Origin: Treponema sp.
GTDB taxonomy: Bacteria; Spirochaetota; Spirochaetia; Treponematales; Breznakiellaceae
Assembly: GCA_031270205.1 (NCBI GenBank)
Contig: JAISYA010000121.1
Location: 1-11,024, forward strand
Direction of reading: 5' to 3'
Length of the DNA: 11,024 nt
Shown here: piece after piece, positions 6,789 through 11,024 of the stretch
How positions within the stretch are numbered: position 1 is the stretch's first letter
Layout of the letters: each line of letters begins with the position of its first letter
Program-made: the position numbers and the translations under genes
The notes under the pieces: model-generated
What the model was told of the DNA's origin: nothing
The model's input: only the letters and a program-made list of their open reading frames with translations
Databases searched by the model: none

Positions 6789-7559
6789 TTACATCCCCGC
6801 CAGCGGCGGTTCAGTGAGTATCTCTACCTTATCATGGAAAATCGCCACCGTGTGTTCCCAATGGGCGGAAACCTCGCCGTCCGCGGTGACCACCGTCCAG
6901 TCGTCGTCGAGGATGTCCACGTCGCCCGTGCCCAGGTTGATCATCGGCTCAATGGCGATGACCATCCCGTTGCTCATGCGGGGGTTGGGGCCGTGGGGAT
7001 AATTGGGTACCTGGGGGGCTTCGTGCAGGGCCAGTCCCACGCCATGGCCGCAAAATTCGTGTACAACCCCGTAGCCTGAAGCCTGGGCGTGGCTCTGCAC
7101 CGCACGGGCAATCTGGAGGAGCCGGTCGCCGGCTTTTATCGCGGCAATGCCTTTGTACAAGCACTCCCGCGTGGTTACGTTCAGGTCGTGTACCTGTTTG
7201 CTCACTTTGCCCATCTCAAGGCTTATGGCCTGGTCGCTTATAAAGCCCCCCAAATCGATGCCGCAGTCCAGAGAAACCAGGTCGCTTTCGCGGATTTTCC
7301 TTCTGGAGGGAATGCCGTGGATCACTTCGTTGTTAATGGAAACGCACAGGGATGCCGGATACGGATTGCTCCGGGAACCTTGACCCAGGAACACGGGTTT
7401 GCCGCCGGCCTTTTTGATCCACACGTTGACCCAGCGGTCCAGATCAATCGTGGCCACGCCGGGTTTTACCAGGGGGATAAGCTCCCGGTACATGGCGGAA
7501 AGCAGCTTGCAGGATTTACGAATCCCATCGATTTGTTTTTCGGTTTTTAAGCGGATCAC
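6789..7559 (-). CDS. map: Methionine aminopeptidase, type I
   Basis: 256 residues, the usual size for bacterial MetAP-I, which removes the initiator methionine from new cytoplasmic proteins. All five metal ligands are in place: D98 (SLDCG), D109 (FISDQ), H172 (CGHGVG), E204 (AIEPM) and E235 (HWEHTV). The substrate-binding histidines are seen as H81 (VIHGIP) and H179 (LHEAP). The start codon is GTG (7559-7557). It lies 9 bases after the TAA of the J-domain gene, and the TAA overlaps the probable ribosome-binding site (TAAGG), which suggests translational coupling in a two-gene operon. The residues after the second aspartate (DQAISLEMG) differ from the E. coli protein, but the spacing of the two aspartates (11) is canonical. 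Confidence 0.96.
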   Translation of the reverse strand: MIRLKTEKQIDGIRKSCKLLSAMYRELIPLVKPGVATIDLDRWVNVWIKKAGGKPVFLGQGSRSNPYPASLCVSINNEVIHGIPSRRKIRESDLVSLDCGIDLGGFISDQAISLEMGKVSKQVHDLNVTTRECLYKGIAAIKAGDRLLQIARAVQSHAQASGYGVVHEFCGHGVGLALHEAPQVPNYPHGPNPRMSNGMVIAIEPMINLGTGDVDILDDDWTVVTADGEVSAHWEHTVAIFHDKVEILTEPPLAGM

Positions 7560-7568
7560 GTATTAGCC

Positions 7569-8342
7569 TTATACCTTGAGTTTGCGGCGGATTCGGTTCG
7601 TGCGCTTAAGGGCCGGGTCGCGTTTCAGCGCCTCGCGGATAAGATACCCGGCGCCGGCTTCGTCTCCCAGGGAAAGGAGAGTCTCCGCGATGGAGCGCAT
7701 CCAGCGGGCCTCGTCGCGGGCATCAAAGCCCAGTGTGAGCATTGTTTCCATACATTCAATCCACGTTTCCTCGTCCACCTGGGGCTTGAGCCGGAGCCGG
7801 ACCAGGGTCTTGAGGTAGCTTTCGATTTCTTCCATGAAGTGCCGGAAATAGGGCAGCCGCCGTTCTTCCCGCGCCAGTATTACCAGCAGCCTAAACGCCT
7901 CATAGCAGCACTGCCGCCGGTCCAGCTCTTCGGCAAGGATAAAGAGGCAGTCCATCCAGTCTTCCCGCTGGAGGTACAGCTCCATCTGAAAATGGAGACC
8001 GCCGTTTTTCCGCCAAATGGCAATTGCCTCGTCCTCCTCAAGGTGGAGCAGTTCAAAAAAGACGAGCTTTGCCTGGCTTTCCGGATCGCCTTTCTCGCGG
8101 AGCCATGCGCGGTAATCAAAACCGGCGTTTTGCACAAAGCGGGTATAAGCCCGGTCGTACTCGCAGCGGCGCTCGGCGCTGGAAAGCACTTCGTAGGCGG
8201 TGAGGAGCTTACGCATCGCCTCTTCGGCGTCCTTGCCCGCTATATCGGGGTGGAGCCGCTTCGCCCTTTCGCGGAACGCCTTTTTAATCTCATCGGTTGA
8301 GGCCTCGCGCCGGACGCCGAGCAGATCGTAATAGTTCTTCAT
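7569..8342 (-). CDS. J-domain protein with a helical C-terminal region
   Basis: 257 residues. A complete J domain occupies about 2-68: NYYDLLGVRREASTDEIKKAF, then RAKRLHPD with the diagnostic HPD at 31-33, and YEVLSSAERRCEYD. J domains stimulate the ATPase of DnaK/Hsp70. There is no Gly/Phe linker and no CxxCxGxG zinc finger, so this is not the general DnaJ but a class III (type C) J-protein. Residues about 100-257 look all-helical, with repeats reminiscent of TPR helices and ending in a basic tail (RTNRIRRKLKV); the client is unknown. The ATG at 8342 starts the J domain at residue 2 and follows a good promoter; an upstream in-frame ATG at 8399 lies beyond that promoter. No clear Shine-Dalgarno. 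First gene of an operon with map. Confidence 0.9.
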   Translation of the reverse strand: MKNYYDLLGVRREASTDEIKKAFRERAKRLHPDIAGKDAEEAMRKLLTAYEVLSSAERRCEYDRAYTRFVQNAGFDYRAWLREKGDPESQAKLVFFELLHLEEDEAIAIWRKNGGLHFQMELYLQREDWMDCLFILAEELDRRQCCYEAFRLLVILAREERRLPYFRHFMEEIESYLKTLVRLRLKPQVDEETWIECMETMLTLGFDARDEARWMRSIAETLLSLGDEAGAGYLIREALKRDPALKRTNRIRRKLKV

Positions 8343-8355
8343 TACTACCGCTCTC

Positions 8356-8384
8356 ACTATACCGGCTTTGGAGAGGATTGTTAA
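8356..8384 (-). promoter_or_regulatory. Sigma70-type promoter of the J-protein/map operon
   Basis: On the minus strand TTAACA (8384-8379) and TATAGT (8361-8356) are 17 bases apart, each five of six to consensus. The -10 ends 13 bases before the ATG at 8342, so the predicted leader is only about 7 bases. Confidence 0.7.
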
Positions 8385-8570
8385 GGGGAGGGAAGACATT
8401 ACGGGTCTATTGCTGCTTATCTCCCTTGCCTGCCCGACGGAACACCAGGAGCCTGCCGCGCTTCTGGTTTTTTGCAGTCTTCAGGAAAAACACAAAAAAT
8501 CCCCTTCTGAAAACCGCAAAAGCATTCTAAAGTCTTCAGTGTTTAGGCATACGCCCTGTCCAAAAATCTT

Positions 8571-8598
8571 TTGTTTTACATACCGGCAAATATATAGT
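8571..8598 (+). promoter_or_regulatory. Promoter of the pterin-binding methyltransferase gene
   Basis: TTGTTT (8571-8576) and TATAGT (8593-8598) are 16 bases apart. The -10 ends 14 bases before the ATG at 8613, implying a leader of roughly 7-9 bases. It is divergent from the J-protein promoter, with about 190 bases between them that hold a 9-base direct repeat (AGTCTTCAG at 8476-8484 and 8531-8539) and A/T tracts. Confidence 0.55.
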
Positions 8599-8612
8599 AC
8601 CATCCTGGTAAG

Positions 8613-9440
8613 ATGATCATAATCGGCGAAAAAATCAATGGTTCCATCCCTTCCACAGCCAGGGCAATTCAGGAACGGGACGAGGCTTTCATTAAAAATC
8701 TCGCAATCCGGCAAACTGAAACGGGAGCGGACTATATTGATGTCGCCGCCGGTACAAGGCCCGAACTGGAACGGAATACTCTGAAATGGCTTATCACTGT
8801 TGTGCAGGATACGGTGGACACCCCCCTGTGTATAGACAGCCCTGATCCCAATGTACTGCTTGACATGATTCCCCTGGCAAAAAAGCCGGGTATGCTCAAC
8901 TCGGTTTCAGAGGAACATGGAAAATGTGAAATCCTGCTGCCCAAAGTCGCGGATTCCGAATGGAAAATTGTCGCCCTGACCTGTGACAACAAGGGCGTTT
9001 CCCCGGACTCTAAAGTCAAATTCGACATTGCCGTTACTATTGTAGAGAAGGCCGGAAAATACGGGATCACCCAGGATCGGCTCTTTATTGATCCCCTGGT
9101 TACCGCCGTCAGTACCAATGGCGGTTCTCTCTTGAGTTTTAACGAGACGCTTACCGCCATTAAACACAAATACCCTAATGTCCACATAACGTCGGGCTTA
9201 AGCAATATCTCGTTTGGTATGCCGTATCGCAAGGCGATCAACCAGCAATTTTTGGCGCTGGCGATGAATGCGGGAATGGACAGCGTGATCATGGACCCGA
9301 CCTCGGACGATATGCGGGCAACTTTGTACGCGGTGGAAGCTCTGCTGGGCCTGGACCGGAACTGCCGCAGGTACCTGACCGCTTTTCGCAACGGATTGAT
9401 AGGGCCGAAAAAACCGGCTGAAAATAATTATTTTACGTAA
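8613..9440 (+). CDS. Methylcobamide/tetrahydrofolate methyltransferase, MtgA-like (pterin-binding family)
   Basis: 275 residues forming one pterin-binding TIM barrel. Motifs: MIIIGEKINGSIP (1-13), ADYIDVAAG, TPLCIDSPDPNV, GMLNSVSEE, VALTCDNKGV, RLFIDPLVTAVST and TSGLSNISFGMPYRKAINQQ, with the GLSN asparagine conserved as in AcsE. By recall, the 'CIDSP', 'LNSVS' and 'SGLSNISFGMP' versions and the C-terminal 'RxxLIGP' tail fit the MtgA subgroup better than AcsE of the Wood-Ljungdahl pathway. MtgA enzymes move a methyl group between a corrinoid protein and tetrahydrofolate, e.g. in glycine-betaine or methylamine use. No partner gene is visible. ATG at 8613 has no good Shine-Dalgarno but lies close behind a TATAGT. 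The TAA stop shares its last two bases with the dispersed repeat. Confidence 0.88.
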   Translation: MIIIGEKINGSIPSTARAIQERDEAFIKNLAIRQTETGADYIDVAAGTRPELERNTLKWLITVVQDTVDTPLCIDSPDPNVLLDMIPLAKKPGMLNSVSEEHGKCEILLPKVADSEWKIVALTCDNKGVSPDSKVKFDIAVTIVEKAGKYGITQDRLFIDPLVTAVSTNGGSLLSFNETLTAIKHKYPNVHITSGLSNISFGMPYRKAINQQFLALAMNAGMDSVIMDPTSDDMRATLYAVEALLGLDRNCRRYLTAFRNGLIGPKKPAENNYFT

Positions 9441-9499
9441 ACCCCCGGCTATGCCGGGGAGACTTGAGAAGGCTATGCCGTGCCGTGCGTGATCTGAAC
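9439..9499 (-). repeat. Dispersed intergenic repeat, copy 2 (long form)
   Basis: Read on the minus strand, 9499-9471 matches 474-502 at 27 of 29 positions, and 9446-9439 matches GGGGGTTT at 503-510. Between them are 24 bases absent from copy 1, bounded by the 10-mer CGGCATAGCC repeated in direct orientation (plus coordinates 9471-9480 and 9447-9456). The copy begins within the stop codon of the methyltransferase gene. The flanks of the two copies do not resemble each other, so 29 + 24 + 8 looks like the whole unit. Confidence 0.75.
9443..9459. terminator. Hairpin directly after the methyltransferase stop
   Basis: CCCCGGC (9443-9449) and GCCGGGG (9453-9459) form a perfect 7-base stem with a TAT loop, starting 3 bases after the TAA. 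A smaller GGC-TAT-GCC hairpin follows at 9471-9479. No T-run follows on the plus strand, so termination is uncertain; a 3'-end stabilising role fits equally well. Confidence 0.5.
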
Positions 9500-9529
9500 A
9501 GCGCAAAGTAATTTCCGCTTCCCGGTTTT

Positions 9530-9558
9530 GTCCGTGTCGTCCGTAAGAGTCCGTCCGG
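9530..9558 (+). repeat. Spaced GTCCGT hexamer repeats upstream of rlmK
   Basis: GTCCGT occurs at 9530-9535, 9539-9544 and 9549-9554, followed by CCGG (9555-9558), so the copies start 9 and 10 bases apart. They lie about 80-100 bases before the rlmK promoter, between it and the dispersed repeat. I recall similar degenerate hexamer arrays in intergenic DNA of environmental bacteria, but I cannot assign this one. Confidence 0.5.
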
Positions 9559-9634
9559 TCCATGGTTGAAATCGGAATTCCCGCAGTAACATTTCTATTT
9601 GAGGCGTTTGGCTCTGATTGAGTAATTCTTTTCC

Positions 9635-9664
9635 TTGACTTTCGCGCGGATAAATTGGTACGGT
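9635..9664 (+). promoter_or_regulatory. Promoter of rlmK
   Basis: TTGACT (9635-9640, five of six to consensus) and TACGGT (9659-9664, four of six) are 18 bases apart. The -10 ends 9 bases before the ATG at 9674, so the message would have a leader of about 3 bases or none. The TTG of the -35 box is an in-frame but false start codon. Confidence 0.55.
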
Positions 9665-9673
9665 TACAGGCGT

Positions 9674-10753
9674 ATGGCACAGGATATACCGGCAAACTTC
9701 GTAAACGAAGCGGGCAAGACGGCCGAACAGGCGCGTATGCTCGCCAACCGGCTGCGAAAGCGTTTCCGCCATCTTGGCAAATGGGCGCGGCGGACGGGCG
9801 CGGGCGCGTTCCGGCTCTACGACCGCGATATTCCCGAAATCCCCCTGGCGCTGGACTGGTACGGCAGCGCGCTTTCAGGCGCGCTGTACAAACGGCCCTA
9901 CGAAAAAGATCAGGCCGCCGAAGAGCGCTGGCTTGACGCGATGAAGGCTGCGGCGGCACAGGCTCTTGGAATTGATCCCCGCGGCATTTTTCTTAAATAC
10001 CGGGAGCGGCAGCGGGGACTTGCGCAGTACGAAAAAATCGGCGGGCGGCGTTTTGTGAAGGATGTACCGGAAGGCGGCCTTGTTTTCAGGGTCAACCTTT
10101 CCGATTATCTTGACACCGGCCTCTTCCTTGACCGCCGTCTGATGCGGGCTTTGGTCCGGTCTGATGCGGCGGGCAGGCGGGTGTTGAACCTGTTCTGTTA
10201 TACCGGCTCCTTTTCGGTGTACGCCGCCGCCGGAGGGGCCGTCTCGACGGATTCGGTGGATCTTTCCAACACCTATCTGGAATGGGCCGGGGAAAATTTC
10301 GCGCTCAACGGTTTTCAGGCGAAGATGACGCGAGCGGAAGATGTTTTCCGCTCAGGCCCCTGGCCGGGGCCGGACACGCTTCAGACCGCCCCCCATCGCC
10401 TCATCCACGCCGACGCCCTCGCCTTTCTCCGCCGGGCCGCCGAGGCCCGTCTGCGCTGGGACCTTATCGTCCTTGATCCCCCCGCCTTTTCCAACTCAAA
10501 AAAAATGACCGCCGACCTGGACCTCAGGCGGGACCACGAGCGGCTTATCGCCCAATGCCTGGCGCTCCTTTCCCCCGGCAGCAAACTCTGGTTCAGCGCC
10601 AACGCCCGCCAGCTCAAAGCGCGGCCCGCTGAACTGCAAGCGACTCTGGCTGCGGATTTCCCCGGCGTAACCGTTAGCGATCTCGGCGATAAAACCGTTG
10701 ACGAGGATTTCCGCGGCCGAAAAACGCCCTTGAGTTTGCTTATATCGAATTGA
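9674..10753 (+). CDS. rlmK: RlmK-type 23S rRNA (guanine-N7) methyltransferase, free-standing
   Basis: 359 residues that align by eye with the C-terminal half of E. coli RlmKL (YcbY), the domain that makes m7G2069 in 23S rRNA using S-adenosylmethionine. Matching stretches: MLANRLRKRFRHLGKWARR (22-40), RLYDRDIPE (47-55), KYRERQRG (108-115), NLSDYLDTGLFLDRR (141-155), the SAM-binding NLFCYTGSFSVYAA (172-185), YLEWAGENFALNG (201-213), DPPAFSNSK (268-276) and RRDHERLI. The THUMP-containing RlmL half is absent, so this is a split, single-domain version. A proline-rich insert of about 20 residues (216-240) separates LNG from HRLIHAD, which are close together in E. coli. Start at ATG 9674: the promoter lies just upstream, which excludes the TTG at 9635. 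No Shine-Dalgarno. C-terminus is complete (LSLLISN). Confidence 0.88.
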   Translation: MAQDIPANFVNEAGKTAEQARMLANRLRKRFRHLGKWARRTGAGAFRLYDRDIPEIPLALDWYGSALSGALYKRPYEKDQAAEERWLDAMKAAAAQALGIDPRGIFLKYRERQRGLAQYEKIGGRRFVKDVPEGGLVFRVNLSDYLDTGLFLDRRLMRALVRSDAAGRRVLNLFCYTGSFSVYAAAGGAVSTDSVDLSNTYLEWAGENFALNGFQAKMTRAEDVFRSGPWPGPDTLQTAPHRLIHADALAFLRRAAEARLRWDLIVLDPPAFSNSKKMTADLDLRRDHERLIAQCLALLSPGSKLWFSANARQLKARPAELQATLAADFPGVTVSDLGDKTVDEDFRGRKTPLSLLISN

Positions 10754-10771
10754 AGTGAACATACCGGGGCT

Positions 10772-10811
10772 ATTGCATTTACTTTCAAGTTATGTGCAAT
10801 GCGACTTGAAA
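10772..10811. other. Two interleaved inverted repeats (pseudoknot-capable) after rlmK
   Basis: Pair A: ATTGCA (10772-10777) with TGCAAT (10795-10800). Pair B: TTTCAAGT (10783-10790) with ACTTGAAA (10804-10811). The order A-B-A'-B' is that of an H-type pseudoknot; alternatively the two hairpins compete. Connecting stretches are 5, 4 and 3 bases. Pair B alone, followed by TTGTTATAAAA, could act as a weak terminator for rlmK and for the convergent open frame that ends at 10837. Confidence 0.5.
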
Positions 10812-10836
10812 TTGTTATAAAATTAAGGTATTGACA

Positions 10837-11024
10837 TTATTGTACTAAATATTTAATAGGAATTATTAAAGGAGCATAAGCAAAATAGAAAAAGAAATGT
10901 AATATATAGAAGAAAGCGAATAACAAAACATATTTCCCAATATCACGGTTTTCAATGTAGGATACCATGACGTGAACTATGTCAGGGGAGAACGCAAGTG
11001 CCATATTTAAAGCCGGGTTTTCTA
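10837..11024 (-). CDS. C-terminal end of a probable membrane protein (partial, unrecognised)
   Basis: On the minus strand a frame runs open from the window edge for 61 codons to a TAA at 10839-10837. The peptide contains MALAFSPDIVHVMVSYIEN followed by RDIGKYVLLFAFFYILHFFF and YFAYAPLIIPIKYLVQ, i.e. a soluble stretch and then a C-terminal hydrophobic helix. The stretch is about 30% G+C by hand count, where stops should be frequent, so an open frame of this length is unlikely by chance, though AT-rich DNA readily mimics hydrophobic protein. The opposite strand in the same codon register has three TAA codons, which favours the minus strand. The base composition is unlike the neighbouring genes and may mark transferred DNA. 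No family recognised; the start lies outside the window, unless it is the internal ATG at about 11004. Confidence 0.4.
   Translation of the reverse strand, partial: ENPALNMALAFSPDIVHVMVSYIENRDIGKYVLLFAFFYILHFFFYFAYAPLIIPIKYLVQ

Noticed and set aside
8345..8352. GCGGTAG on the minus strand resembling part of the RfaH ops element
   Set aside because: Too short a match, next to a chaperone gene rather than a glycan operon.
8343..8399. 19-residue N-terminal extension of the J-protein
   Set aside because: It would start upstream of the TTAACA/TATAGT promoter; the J domain starts at the ATG at 8342.
8368..8616. 82-codon plus-strand frame between the divergent promoters
   Set aside because: Covers the methyltransferase promoter and start, has no ribosome-binding site and no recognisable features.
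9635..9673. TTG start for RlmK
   Set aside because: The TTG is the first part of the TTGACT -35 box; ATG at 9674 follows the promoter.
9198..9959. 253-codon minus-strand frame across the methyltransferase end, repeat and rlmK start
   Set aside because: Runs antisense through two supported genes and a repeat; composition-driven open frame.
10831..10923. Plus-strand TTGACA, AAAGGAG and a short frame beginning at an ATA
   Set aside because: No convincing -10, no valid start codon at usable spacing after AAAGGAG, and TAA stops at 10900 and 10921.

Overview
The window reads as chromosomal DNA of a spirochaete, most likely a Treponema relative. The basis is protein character (a methylcobamide/tetrahydrofolate methyltransferase, a J-protein/map/htrA block, a free-standing RlmK) and my memory of treponemal gene neighbourhoods. 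No database was searched, so the genus is inference. Most genes are G+C-rich; the last ~220 bases fall to about 30% G+C by hand count.

Layout. 1-85 (minus): first codons of a gene leaving the window, probably an AMP-forming acyl-CoA synthetase. 86-603: a 518-base gene-free stretch full of GGC-N(3-4)-GCC hairpins and holding one copy of a dispersed repeat. 604-813 (minus): a small five-cysteine protein. 898-5061 (plus): a NusG paralogue, a soluble CapD-like nucleotide-sugar dehydratase/epimerase, and a large unrecognised protein with one membrane segment. A strong hairpin at 5061-5085 separates these from the convergent minus-strand block 8342-5093: J-domain protein, methionine aminopeptidase (map) and HtrA/DegP-type protease, with separate promoters for the J-protein and for htrA. 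8613-9440 (plus): pterin-binding methyltransferase, ending directly in the second, inverted copy of the dispersed repeat. 9674-10753 (plus): free-standing RlmK-type 23S rRNA methyltransferase. 10754-11024: AT-rich DNA with two interleaved inverted repeats and the apparent C-terminal end of a membrane protein on the minus strand.

How the genes fit together. NusG paralogue plus CapD-like enzyme looks like the head of a surface-polysaccharide module with its own antiterminator, but the module is very short. J-protein, Map and HtrA are a protein-maturation and quality-control group. The methyltransferase points to corrinoid-linked C1 metabolism; no substrate:corrinoid methyltransferase or corrinoid protein is in view.

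Cross-cutting observation. Six of the ten gene starts that can be examined lack a Shine-Dalgarno sequence. Most of these have a sigma70-like -10 hexamer only about 5-14 bases before the start codon, which would give leaderless or nearly leaderless mRNAs. The other four (1-85 gene, capD-like, map, htrA) have a plausible Shine-Dalgarno.

I do not see a clearly new multi-gene system. The best leads are the leaderless pattern, the dispersed repeat with its 24-base internal duplication, the orphan 647-residue protein, the NusG paralogue, and the interleaved inverted repeats after rlmK.
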